This document shows, piece after piece, positions 14,911 through 25,586 of a stretch of 64,000 bases of DNA. Source of the DNA: Novosphingobium lentum NBRC 107847 (lineage in GTDB: Bacteria; Pseudomonadota; Alphaproteobacteria; Sphingomonadales; Sphingomonadaceae). Under the pieces are notes generated by a model, which was not told the origin of the DNA, searched no databases, and worked only from the letters and a program-made list of their open reading frames with translations. Position numbers and translations under genes: made by a program. Numbering within the stretch: the first letter of the stretch is position 1; the number at the start of each line of letters is the position of its first letter. The stretch spans positions 124,001-188,000 of the forward strand of contig NZ_BCTW01000010.1 in the NCBI RefSeq assembly GCF_001590965.1, in the 5' to 3' direction.

Positions 14911-16041
14911 CTAAGCACGCGGCAGGCGGAACACATGCTCGGCATTGCGGTGCATCAGCATCGCCTTGTGTTCGGCGCTCAGGTCCATCCGGTCGTACAC
15001 CGCGACTTCGTCGGAACTTTGCTGATAGGGATAGTCCATCGCATAAAGCACGCGGTCGGCGCCCATCTGCTCCATGCAGAATTTGATCGCAGGCTCCCAC
15101 GCCACGCCGCTGGTGGTGATCCAGATGTTGTTGCGGAAATAATGGCTGACGGGGTGTTTGAGCGTGACCGCCGGCTGCCCGCCGCGCAGGCCCGCCACGC
15201 CATCGGCATTGTACTGCATCCAGTCGAACCGGTAGATCTGCGTCGGCATGCCCTCGCCAAGATGGCCGATCACCAGCCGCAGCTTGGGAAAGCGATCGAA
15301 CGCCCCCGAAAAGATCAGCCCCATCGTGTGCACCCACACATCGTGCGGAAAACCTGCGAGCGCGCCGTAGAAACCGCGTGCCTGATAGTGCGGCGCGTTG
15401 AACGGCGCGGTCGGGTGAATATACAGCGCGGCATCGTGCGCCTCCAGCGCCTCGAGAATCGGCCAGTACGCCGCCTCATCGAGATAATGCCCTTGGAAGT
15501 GCGAGTTGAGCACCGCCCCATTGAGCTTCAGCTCGCCCATCGCGCGCCCGATCTCGCGCACCGATCCGGCCACGTCGCGCGGATCGAACGCGGCGAGCGC
15601 GGAGAACCGGTCGGGATGGCGGTGGCAGGCGTCGGCGGCGATGTCGTTGGCCTCGCGCGCCAGCGCGGTGCCCTCACCCGGCCGCACCACCTGCACGCCC
15701 GGCGCGGTCAGCAGCAGCAGCTGCCGGTCGATGCCGTACTCGTCCATGTGCGCCAGCCGCGTTGCGTCCAGATCCTGCAGCATCGCCTGCAGCCTGGGCA
15801 TGCCGGCGAACATGCCCGCCATACCGAGCGAGGCATCGTCGACCGATCCGCTGGCGAGATAGTCGGTCTGCGCCTTGACCAGCGCGGGAAACGTCCACGC
15901 CTCTTCGGTGGCGATCCGCTTGTAGGGCGCGGCGCGGTCGATTTCGCCCGCAGGCGGAGCCATGCCGATGCGGGCGCGCACGCCCCGTTCTTCCGCATGG
16001 CCGCGTAGCCCCTGCTCGCTGCCGTCGGGAAGCAGGCTCAC
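14911..16041 (-). CDS. Amidohydrolase-family decarboxylase, LigW / gamma-resorcylate decarboxylase-like
   Basis: The protein (about 376 residues) resembles 5-carboxyvanillate decarboxylase LigW. It shows YKRIATEEAW (metal-binding Glu), NSHFQGHYLDE, ALYIHPTAPFN (His), VIGHLGEGMP (His plus acid) and SGVAWEPAIKFCMEQMGADR followed by YAMDYPYQ (Asp). LigW-type enzymes remove the carboxyl ortho to a phenol hydroxyl with a divalent metal and no cofactor. The start is uncertain: a GTG at 16041 overlaps the upstream stop (GTGA) and follows GGGGGCGGA, while an ATG at 15963 is closer to the LigW start but has no ribosome site. The open frame beyond 16041 belongs to the upstream gene region. Substrate could be 5-carboxyvanillate or a related ortho-hydroxybenzoate. 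Confidence 0.8.
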   Translation of the reverse strand: MSLLPDGSEQGLRGHAEERGVRARIGMAPPAGEIDRAAPYKRIATEEAWTFPALVKAQTDYLASGSVDDASLGMAGMFAGMPRLQAMLQDLDATRLAHMDEYGIDRQLLLLTAPGVQVVRPGEGTALAREANDIAADACHRHPDRFSALAAFDPRDVAGSVREIGRAMGELKLNGAVLNSHFQGHYLDEAAYWPILEALEAHDAALYIHPTAPFNAPHYQARGFYGALAGFPHDVWVHTMGLIFSGAFDRFPKLRLVIGHLGEGMPTQIYRFDWMQYNADGVAGLRGGQPAVTLKHPVSHYFRNNIWITTSGVAWEPAIKFCMEQMGADRVLYAMDYPYQQSSDEVAVYDRMDLSAEHKAMLMHRNAEHVFRLPRA

Positions 16042-16733
16042 TTTTCCGCCCCCGCCAGCACCGCGCCGAACTTCGGGTGGGCGAAATGCATCGGCACGTC
16101 CTGCCGGTGCGGCCAGGTCTGGCGGCGCTTGTCCTCGGGCAGCAGGCGATCGGGGCCCAGCGGGTTTTCGGGGTACGGCACCAGCAGCGGTTGCAAATGC
16201 GCGACCGTCCTGGCCCAGCCGGTTTCGTAATCGCCCTGCCACTGCATCATGTAGTCCAGCCGCTTGATCTTCCACGTGCCGTTCTCGCGCACGTAGTCGT
16301 TCTCGTAGATGCCCGCTTCCATGAACTGCAGCGGCAGGCCCTCGGGCTTGAAGGTGCGGCTTTCGTGGCTGCCGCCGAACAGCATGCCGCGAAACCGGCC
16401 CTTGGCGGTCTGCCGATCGGGCGCGACGGTGATGATGTCCTGCATCTGGAAATGGTCGAGCAGGAAGCCATAGGCGGGTCCGTCCTCGCCCGGGGCGAGG
16501 AAGAAGTTCTTGAACCACGTGCCGTAGAGCCGCCTGATCCCGGCGTGCCCGACATAGACGCCGGACAGGAATGTCACCTCGCCATCCTCAGCGAACAGTT
16601 CGGCGACATCGTCGGGCCGGTTGAAATCGATGTAATAGCCATAGGCCCAGTGCAGCCGTCGGATGGCGTTGGCATCCTCCAGTTCGCCCACGCGGTTTTC
16701 CAGCGCGGCAAGGCGCGTTTCGACATCGCTCAT
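16038..16733 (-). CDS. NTF2-fold protein, candidate diarylpropane lyase (LdpA-like)
   Basis: This 231-residue protein opens with a short coiled coil (DVETRLAALENRVGELEDAN). The SnoaL/NTF2 fold follows: IRRLHWAYGYYIDFNRPDDV, AELFAEDGEVTF, YVGHAGIRRLYGTWF, LLDHFQMQDIITVAPD, and a YMMQWQGDYETGW end. LdpA of Novosphingobium is a cofactor-free NTF2-superfamily lyase that deformylates a diarylpropane to lignostilbene. This gene shares the fold and lies in the same island as a lignostilbene-dioxygenase-like gene, so an LdpA-type role is plausible but not shown. The start ATG at 16733 follows GGGAGAG. It is coupled to the LigW-like gene and divergent from an SDR across an operator. Confidence 0.6.
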   Translation of the reverse strand: MSDVETRLAALENRVGELEDANAIRRLHWAYGYYIDFNRPDDVAELFAEDGEVTFLSGVYVGHAGIRRLYGTWFKNFFLAPGEDGPAYGFLLDHFQMQDIITVAPDRQTAKGRFRGMLFGGSHESRTFKPEGLPLQFMEAGIYENDYVRENGTWKIKRLDYMMQWQGDYETGWARTVAHLQPLLVPYPENPLGPDRLLPEDKRRQTWPHRQDVPMHFAHPKFGAVLAGAEK

Positions 16734-16768
16734 TTCGACTCTCCCAAGCGCGATCTTTGTATGCAACA

Positions 16769-16782
16769 CTAACAATTGGGAG
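16769..16782. promoter_or_regulatory. Operator-like palindrome CTAACAATTGGGAG
   Basis: The site keeps CTAACAATTGG and lies between the divergent NTF2-fold gene (16733, minus) and the SDR (16809, plus). A GTATGC half-site, also seen at 2105-2119, is adjacent at 16759-16764. Confidence 0.65.
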
Positions 16783-16808
16783 CGTGATTGCGAGAGGAAA
16801 AATCGGAT

Positions 16809-17741
16809 ATGCCACTACAATCAGACGGCAGCTGGGCAGGACAGGTCGCGTTCGTCACGGGCGGCGTGTCAGGCATAGGACTGGGCATCGCGCAGGCGCT
16901 GAGCGACGCGGGGATGCGGCTGGCGCTCAGCTATCGCAACGAACAGTACCGCGACCATGCTGCGGCGTGGTTCGCGCAGCATGGTCGCGAGGAACCGCTG
17001 TTCGTGAAGCTGGATGTGACCGATCGCGCCGGCTTTGGCGCCGCCGCCGATGCGGTCGAGGCGCATTTCGGCGCGGTCCACGTGCTGGTCAACAACGCCG
17101 GAGTCAGCGTGTTCGGCCCGACCGACGAGGCGAGTTACGCCGATTACGACTGGATCATGGGGGTCAATTTTGGCGGGGTGGTCAACGGGCTGGTCAGCTT
17201 CCTGCCCAAGATCAAGGCCGCCACCGGCAAGCGCCACGTGGTCAACGTCGCGAGCATGGCGGCTTACCTCTCGGGTCCGCAGGCAGGCATCTACACCGCC
17301 AGCAAGTTTGCGGTGCGCGGTTTGACCGAATCACTGCGCTACAATCTGGCGCCGCACGGCATCGGCTGTTCGCTGATGTGCCCGGGCCTCACCCGCACCA
17401 ACGCGTGGGATTCCGCACTCAAGCGGCCCGGTGACTTTGCCGGCAGCGGCTTTGCCGAGCCCGACCGCGCCGAACTGGAGCAGTTCGGCACCGCGTTTGC
17501 GCTGGGCATGGATCCGTACGAAGTCGGCCGCAAGACGATGGCGGGGATGGACACCAATGCCGGGCTGATCCTGACCCACCCCGAATTCGCCGACGATTTC
17601 GCCGAAATCTACCGCGACAGCCTGGCCGCGCTGCCCGATGAGCCGGCGCCCGACGGTCGGCTGGAGATCGAGCGACTGCGCCGCGAGGCCAATCGCGCGG
17701 CGGCGGCGGGCAAGGCGATCGGCCTGGGCGATTTGACCTAG
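16809..17741 (+). CDS. SDR family oxidoreductase
   Basis: This is a 310-residue short-chain dehydrogenase with the cofactor motif TGGVSGIG, NNAG, catalytic Ser in VASMAAY and YTASK as the active-site Tyr/Lys pair. A longer C-terminal extension (about 60 residues after the fold, ending KAIGLGDLT) is unlike the 247-residue SDR at 9299. The ATG at 16809 follows GAGAGGA; a TTG at 16788 is also in frame. It is divergent from the NTF2-fold/decarboxylase unit and shares its operator. Likely substrates are secondary benzylic alcohols or diaryl diols, by context. Confidence 0.85.
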   Translation: MPLQSDGSWAGQVAFVTGGVSGIGLGIAQALSDAGMRLALSYRNEQYRDHAAAWFAQHGREEPLFVKLDVTDRAGFGAAADAVEAHFGAVHVLVNNAGVSVFGPTDEASYADYDWIMGVNFGGVVNGLVSFLPKIKAATGKRHVVNVASMAAYLSGPQAGIYTASKFAVRGLTESLRYNLAPHGIGCSLMCPGLTRTNAWDSALKRPGDFAGSGFAEPDRAELEQFGTAFALGMDPYEVGRKTMAGMDTNAGLILTHPEFADDFAEIYRDSLAALPDEPAPDGRLEIERLRREANRAAAAGKAIGLGDLT

Positions 17742-17804
17742 CCGGTCGTCGCCCGCACCGCTAACCTCACGGTGACGGACGGGAAACGAGGAGTGCTGCG
17801 CGCC

Positions 17805-18722
17805 ATGTGCGATGACGTTACCGAAACCGAAGCCACCGCATTTCTGCAAGGCACTCCCCGCCAAAGTGCCGCGATGTCGCGCCGCAACTTCGGCAGGGCA
17901 AGCGCCGCGGCGGCCACCCTCGCGGTGGTGCCCGGATGCATGGCCAAGCCCGCCCCGCGCCGCGCCGCCGGCAAGACCGCCTCGCGCAAGGTCACCATCA
18001 CCACGCCCGACGGCACCGCCGATGCGTTGTTCGTCTATCCCCGGAAGGGCACCAACGCCGGGCGCCATGCCGCCGTGGTGATGTGGCCCGACATTGCCGG
18101 CTTGCGCGATGCCTACATCGCCATGGGCACGCGGCTGGCCGAAGCGGGCTATGCGGTGCTGGTGGTCAACCAGTATTACCGGTCCGCCCCCGCGCCGATC
18201 CTCAACACCATGGCCGAATGGCGCACCGATGCCGGGCAGGCCAAGCTCAAGCCGATGATCGCCGCGATCACGCCCGATGGCATCACCCGCGATGCCGGGG
18301 CGTTCGTCGCGTGGCTCGATCGGCAGGCCGAAGTCGACACCGCGAAGAAGATCGGCACCTGCGGCTATTGCATGGGCGGACCCTATACCTTCCGCACTGC
18401 CGCAGCGGCCCCGGCGCGCGTCGGCGCAGTCGCCTCATTCCACGGCGCGAGCCTGGTCACCGAAACGCCCGACAGCCCGCACCTGCTGATCGCGAAGTCA
18501 CAGGCGGCATACCTGATCGCGATCGCGCAAAACGACGATGAGCGCCAACCCGACGCCAAGACAGTGCTGCGCGCGGCGGCCGATGCGGCGAAGCGCGCAG
18601 CTGAAATCGAGGTCTATCCCGCCCAGCACGGGTGGTGCACGATCGACGCGCCGGTTTATGACAAAGTGCAGGCCGAGCGCGCGTGGGCGCGGATGCTGGC
18701 GCTTTACCAGCAGGCGCTCTGA
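17805..18722 (+). CDS. Dienelactone hydrolase family protein with Tat-like signal
   Basis: The 305-residue alpha/beta hydrolase has the nucleophile elbow GYCMGG (Cys as in dienelactone hydrolase), an Asp-rich loop QNDDERQPD and a catalytic His in PAQHGWC. Ahead of the domain is a segment SRRNFGRASAAAATLAVV, a twin-arginine-like signal placed after about 30 extra residues (MCDDVTETEATAFLQGTPRQ). This internal position recurs in this subfamily, and export is uncertain. The start at 17805 follows GAGGAG; an in-frame GTG lies at 17793. DLH enzymes open lactones from ring-cleavage products, though many homologues act on other esters. It is probably read with the SDR, 63 bp upstream. Confidence 0.82.
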   Translation: MCDDVTETEATAFLQGTPRQSAAMSRRNFGRASAAAATLAVVPGCMAKPAPRRAAGKTASRKVTITTPDGTADALFVYPRKGTNAGRHAAVVMWPDIAGLRDAYIAMGTRLAEAGYAVLVVNQYYRSAPAPILNTMAEWRTDAGQAKLKPMIAAITPDGITRDAGAFVAWLDRQAEVDTAKKIGTCGYCMGGPYTFRTAAAAPARVGAVASFHGASLVTETPDSPHLLIAKSQAAYLIAIAQNDDERQPDAKTVLRAAADAAKRAAEIEVYPAQHGWCTIDAPVYDKVQAERAWARMLALYQQAL

Positions 18723-18726
18723 CGCG

Positions 18727-19677
18727 TCACGATGCGGAAATGCTGCACTTTATGCTGCGCAGCATTTCCGCGTTGTCCACGATCATCTGGCGCACCGAGC
18801 GCGGCTTGCGGCCGGTCAACCGCTCGACGTCGTCGCTGATCACGGCGAGGTAGCCTTCGCGGATCGCCTGGCCGAACGTGACCATGTCGTCGCTGTTCCA
18901 CGGGATGCCGCCGACGTCCTGATTGTCCACCGGGCGGCGCGGGATGCCCATCGCGTCGAACACCGCGTACTGCGCGTCGTCATCGACCGGGATGTAGGCC
19001 AGCGGTCGGCCGGTCACTTCAGCCATGATCGCGGTGACTTCGGCGAATGTCTGCAGTTCCGGCCCGGTGACGTTGTAGACCTGCCCTTCATGCCCCTCGC
19101 CCGCCAGCACCTCGACCGCGCAGTCGATGCAGTCGTCGCGCCAGACCATGGCCTCTCGACCGGCACCGGCATTGCTGATCCACTGCCCGCTGGCCATCAC
19201 CCCGGGGCCGGCCATCACGATCATCGCGTCGGCATAATGCGCGTCGCGCAGCATCGTCCAGTCGAGGCCGGAGGCATGGATCAGCCGCTCGGTCTCGATA
19301 TGATCGTGGCGCACTTCGGCGGGATTGGCCGGATCGTCGATCCCGACGAAGCTGGTGTAGACGATATGGCGCAAGCCTTGCGCCACCGCCGCGTCGATCG
19401 CCGCCCGGTGCTGTGCCACCCGCGCGCCGACGCGCGTTCCGCTGATCAGCAGCAGCGTGTCGCCGCCTGCCATCGCAGGGCCCAGCGTTTCCGGCCGGTC
19501 ATAATCGCCATAACGCACGGTGCAGCCCTGCGCGGCGCGATCCGCGAGTGTGCCGGGCGTGCGCGTGATCAGGATCAGGTCGCTTGCCCGGCCCAGCGCG
19601 ATCAGCCGGTCGGTCGCGCCGCGCCCGTACTGGCCTGACGCGCCGGTGATGACGATCTTGTGGCCAGGCCGGGTCAC
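18727..19677 (-). CDS. NmrA-like NAD(P)-binding protein
   Basis: The 316-residue protein is an atypical SDR. It has the N-terminal ITGASGQYGRGATDRLI (GxxGxxG), a GDYDRPETL segment, ISGTRVGARVAQHRAAIDAA, YTSFVG in place of a canonical active site, and a C-terminal substrate lobe with YNVTGPEL. NmrA/TMR-like proteins either sense NAD(P) or reduce quinone- and quinone-methide-like substrates; phenylcoumaran benzylic ether reductases belong to this broad group. Its GTG start at 19677 overlaps the stop of the carotenoid oxygenase (GTGA), so the two are translationally coupled. That coupling suggests action on the same lignin-derived compound. Confidence 0.75.
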   Translation of the reverse strand: MTRPGHKIVITGASGQYGRGATDRLIALGRASDLILITRTPGTLADRAAQGCTVRYGDYDRPETLGPAMAGGDTLLLISGTRVGARVAQHRAAIDAAVAQGLRHIVYTSFVGIDDPANPAEVRHDHIETERLIHASGLDWTMLRDAHYADAMIVMAGPGVMASGQWISNAGAGREAMVWRDDCIDCAVEVLAGEGHEGQVYNVTGPELQTFAEVTAIMAEVTGRPLAYIPVDDDAQYAVFDAMGIPRRPVDNQDVGGIPWNSDDMVTFGQAIREGYLAVISDDVERLTGRKPRSVRQMIVDNAEMLRSIKCSISAS

Positions 19678-21161
19678 GCTGCCGCCGCAAGCTGCTCCGC
19701 CGAAACCCACCAACCGTGGACTTGCGGGCGCAGGCGGGCCGGAATCGCCACGGTTGCGACCGGCCCGGCGCCCAGCGCGCCGCCATCGATCACCCAGGCG
19801 AAGTGATCGAACGCGTTGTCGCCGGTCTGGTGATCGACGATCGCGACCAGCCATCCCAGCTGCCCCGGATCGGCGGCAGGCACATGCACCGGCTCGTTGA
19901 TCGACCAGCCCGGCGGCAGCGCCAGCGCATCGACCACCTGGCCGGGCTGCGATCCATCGGCGCCGAATTCCAGCCGCACCACCATGTTGAACATCGCGCC
20001 GACCGGCCCCCCGGCCACCGGCGGCCCTTTCATCTGCGGATCCATCGTCAGCATCCAGCCGAATTCGTTCGGCCGGCCCTGCTGCGCCGCCGGGATCAGC
20101 GGAAAATCGCCCGGCGGGCCGATCACCGTTTCCTCCACCGCATCGGCGGTGCCGTTATAATCCACCGTCCAGCGGGTCAGCGCGCCCTGGATGTCCCACG
20201 GTGCGATGTTGATGCCCGAGGCGGCCTGGATGAACGGAAACGCGTTCACGTTGGACAGGCACTGGTCCAACACGATGCGACCGGCGGCATCCTCGTGCGC
20301 GTTCATCATGTGGTAGCAGGACACGCCCTTGGGGCCCTTGAACCAGCGCATTTCGGCCACGTCGCCGTAACGCGGCATCACGCCCAGCCAGCTGTCGCGC
20401 TCCATCTCGTGGATCCAGTGATCGCCGCCCGCCTTCAGGCGATCGAGATCGGCGGTGGTCGGATAGACCGGGAACAGCGCATAATTCTCGGTAATGGTGA
20501 AGTCGTGCATCATCGCGCAATAGGGCGCATCGAACCACTGTTCGCGCACCAGCTTGCCGTTCCGGTCGGCGATGCAAAAGGCGACCTTGGTCGAGGCCAG
20601 CCCATCGCATTCGTAGCCGAAGAAGAACATCTCGCCGCTGACCGGATCGATGCGGACATGCGCGGTCATCGTGCCCGATTTCAGCGCACCGTCGAAATCG
20701 TAGCTGCCTTTCGTCTCCAGCGACAGTGGATCGACGCGGTAGGCGCGGCCATCTTCCTTGGTCATCAGCAGCTTGCCCGCGTGCCACACCGGCGTGGTGT
20801 TGGCGACGGTGCGGTCGCCCCCCGCCATGTCGGCATCGTCGGTAAACGCATTGCGATAGCGCCCGAACCGCGCCCGGCCCGCTTCCGCCTCGGCCTTGAA
20901 CCGCGCGGTCTCGACGTAGCGCAGGATGAAGTCGGCCGTGCCAGCGTCATTGAACGACAGGCGGCTGACCATGCCATCGCCCGACAGCACATTGTCGTCG
21001 GCGAACTTGGGCGGATAGTGCGGATCGGGGACGGCGCGGTAGAACGATCCGCGCACTTCTGCAGGCAGGGTGCCCTGCACCGCCAGTCCGTGCAGTTCGA
21101 CCTCGCGGCCGACAGGCTGGTTCAGCCCCGTGAAATGGGGGGTCTGGGGAAAGCCGCTCAT
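19674..21161 (-). CDS. Carotenoid oxygenase family protein, lignostilbene alpha,beta-dioxygenase-like
   Basis: The 495-residue enzyme is a seven-bladed propeller of the RPE65/CCD family. The four iron-binding histidines are visible in MTAHVRIDP, MMHDFTITENY, MMNAHEDAAG and near the end in QVHGWWV. DPHYPP and SGDGMVSRLSF are typical N-terminal blocks. In sphingomonads this size class is the lignostilbene dioxygenases (LSD, NOV1/NOV2), which cleave the central double bond of hydroxystilbenes to two aromatic aldehydes. The start at 21161 is the first ATG; a TTG at 21170 would fall into the operator region. The operator motif lies 12 bp upstream, making it part of the local regulon. Confidence 0.85.
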   Translation of the reverse strand: MSGFPQTPHFTGLNQPVGREVELHGLAVQGTLPAEVRGSFYRAVPDPHYPPKFADDNVLSGDGMVSRLSFNDAGTADFILRYVETARFKAEAEAGRARFGRYRNAFTDDADMAGGDRTVANTTPVWHAGKLLMTKEDGRAYRVDPLSLETKGSYDFDGALKSGTMTAHVRIDPVSGEMFFFGYECDGLASTKVAFCIADRNGKLVREQWFDAPYCAMMHDFTITENYALFPVYPTTADLDRLKAGGDHWIHEMERDSWLGVMPRYGDVAEMRWFKGPKGVSCYHMMNAHEDAAGRIVLDQCLSNVNAFPFIQAASGINIAPWDIQGALTRWTVDYNGTADAVEETVIGPPGDFPLIPAAQQGRPNEFGWMLTMDPQMKGPPVAGGPVGAMFNMVVRLEFGADGSQPGQVVDALALPPGWSINEPVHVPAADPGQLGWLVAIVDHQTGDNAFDHFAWVIDGGALGAGPVATVAIPARLRPQVHGWWVSAEQLAAAA

Positions 21162-21172
21162 CCTCACCAATC

Positions 21173-21186
21173 CTAACTATTGTTAC
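21173..21186. promoter_or_regulatory. Operator-like palindrome CTAACTATTGTTAC
   Basis: The site lies 12 bp upstream of the carotenoid oxygenase start and differs from the consensus CTAACAATTGGTAG at three positions. On the minus strand a TTGAAC hexamer lies upstream and could be the -35 box, but the -10 is unclear. Confidence 0.55.
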
Positions 21187-21237
21187 GGTTGGTGTAGCGC
21201 GTTCCGGCGAGAGTTCAAGAGGTTCAGGCCTACGGGC

Positions 21238-22035
21238 TCAGGCCCACCAGTAGGCGGTGGCGCGCATCTCGATGCTGGTGCGCGGCGGGGCATCGGCCGG
21301 GCAATCGGGCAAGTCGAACGCCACATGCGGCACGTGGTGCGCGCGTTCGGAATCGCTGTCCTTGGTCTTGAACAGGATCGCCTCGTCGCGGGTGAGGTTG
21401 GGGAAGAAAAGCCAGCGGTGCGCCGGGTTGTGCGCCACGACGTAGGATTCGAACGACCATTCGGGCTTGCCCGGTTCATCGAACACCGCATCGGCCACGA
21501 TCAGGTCGGCGGGCGACAGGCTGCGCGCATCGCACAGCGCCAGCGGCACGTCCTGCGGCGGCGCGGACAGTGCGCGCCACACGTTGTACTGGGCATAGCG
21601 GAGGAACTTGCGATCGGTCCCCCGCGCAGCGAACATCGCGGCGGTTTGGTCCGAGACATCGATATGCGCGAACCGTGCGGGCATCGAATTGTTGAGCGTG
21701 CCCGCCTTGCCCGATTTCTCGCTGAACCGCAGCAGGCCGGGGCTGGACACCACCACAAGATCGGCCCCGGTTTGCGCCTGCACCAGCGCCTCGATCTCCA
21801 GCTTGTGGATGGCCGCGACTTCGGCCCTGTCGGCAAAATCGCGCACCGCGCTGGCGTGATGGACCAGCTCGAACCCCTCGCGATCGATGGTGCAGCCTGC
21901 CGCGCGCGCATCGCCGATCGGCATCGGCATCGGCGTGATATCCACTTCGTCACGATCGTGCGCGTTGGCGTAATAGCGCGGCCGGGCCAGCGCCCGGCCC
22001 GAGTAAGCGATCCGCGCGGTGATCGGTGTGCCCAT
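21238..22035 (-). CDS. CmcJ/NvfI family oxidoreductase-like protein
   Basis: The 265-residue protein matches the CmcJ/NvfI (GA4 desaturase-like) pattern: an EVDITPMPMPIGDAR segment near the start, FELVHHASAVRDFAD, YAQYNVWRALS, PLALCDARSLSPADL, then AHNPAHRWLFFPNLTRDEAILFKT and HVPHVAFDLP. Members are thought to be non-haem iron/2-oxoglutarate-type or related oxidoreductases, mostly known from secondary metabolism. Here it is the last gene of the ligJABC-type operon, 6 bp after ligC, which is an unexpected place for it. A role on a side product of protocatechuate cleavage or on a methoxylated substrate is possible. None can be assigned. Confidence 0.7.
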   Translation of the reverse strand: MGTPITARIAYSGRALARPRYYANAHDRDEVDITPMPMPIGDARAAGCTIDREGFELVHHASAVRDFADRAEVAAIHKLEIEALVQAQTGADLVVVSSPGLLRFSEKSGKAGTLNNSMPARFAHIDVSDQTAAMFAARGTDRKFLRYAQYNVWRALSAPPQDVPLALCDARSLSPADLIVADAVFDEPGKPEWSFESYVVAHNPAHRWLFFPNLTRDEAILFKTKDSDSERAHHVPHVAFDLPDCPADAPPRTSIEMRATAYWWA

Positions 22036-22041
22036 CGTATA

Positions 22042-24548
<2,507 letters not shown>

Positions 24549-24552
<4 letters not shown>

Positions 24553-25586
24553 TTGCCCATCGCCTTCAGTTTTGCATCAAGCCGGGGGAACACGCGCCGG
24601 GCATTGCTCTCGAAGATCGCGTGGCGCTGATCCTCGGGGATCGACAGCGCATCGACATAACGCTTGGTGTCATCGAAATAATGCCCGGTCTGCGGATCGA
24701 TCCCGCGCACCGCGCCGACCATTTCGCTGCCGAACAGGATGTTCTTGCTTTCGATCACTTTCGCCAGAAGATCCACGCCCGGCTGGTGATAGACGCACGT
24801 ATCGAAATAGACGTTGTTCATCACGTGGCCCGCCAGATCGGGCTTCTTCAGCATATCGGCCAGCCCGCGATAGCGTCCCCAGTGATACGGCACCGCCCCG
24901 CCACCGTGCGGGATGATGAAGCGCAAGCTGGGGAACCGTCCGAACAGGTCGCCTTCGATCAGCTGCATGAACGCGATGGTATCGGCCGCGATGTAATAGG
25001 CGCCGGTAGCGTGCATCGCCGGGTTGCAGCTGCCCGAAACGTGGATCATCGCAGGCACGTCCAGCTCGCACATTTTCTCGTAGAACGGGAACCAGTATTC
25101 GTCGGTCAGCGGCGGATGGCTGAACTTGCCGCCGCCGGGATCGGGGTTGAGGTTGCAGCCGATAAAGCCCAGCTGGGTGACGCAGCGGTCCAGCTCCGCC
25201 ACCGACGAGGTCATGTCCGCCTCGGGCGATTGCGGCAGCATGCACACGCCGGCGAATGTCTCGGGATAAAGCCCGACCACGCGTGCGATCAGATCGTTGC
25301 ACACTTGCGCCCATGGCACCGCCACGCTCTGATCGCCGACATGCGGCGCCATGGCGCTCGCACGGGGCGAAAAAATTGTCATGTCCGCGCCGCGCTCCTT
25401 CAGCAGGCGCAGCTGGTTGGCCTCGATCGTCTCGCGGATCTCGTCGTCGGAAATGTCGGGGTACGGCGGGGCGGCGGTGCCCGCCTTGAACGCGGCCTTC
25501 TGCGCCTCGCGCCATTCATCGTGCGCCTTTGGCAGCACGGTGTAGTGGCCGTGGCAGTCGATGACCAAAGTCCTGTGCTCGGTCAT
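24549..25586 (-). CDS. ligJ: 4-oxalomesaconate hydratase
   Basis: The 345-residue amidohydrolase-fold enzyme has the metal site DCHGHYTVLPKAH (HxH), PAMIHVSGSCNP, FIIPHGGGAVPYHWGR and LFGSEMVGAVRGIDP. LigJ adds water to 4-oxalomesaconate (keto or enol form), giving 4-carboxy-4-hydroxy-2-oxoadipate, the substrate of LigK. Length and motifs match SYK-6 LigJ (341). Start and stop overlap the neighbours by ATGA on both sides, so it is the second gene of the operon that starts at 26392. Confidence 0.95.
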
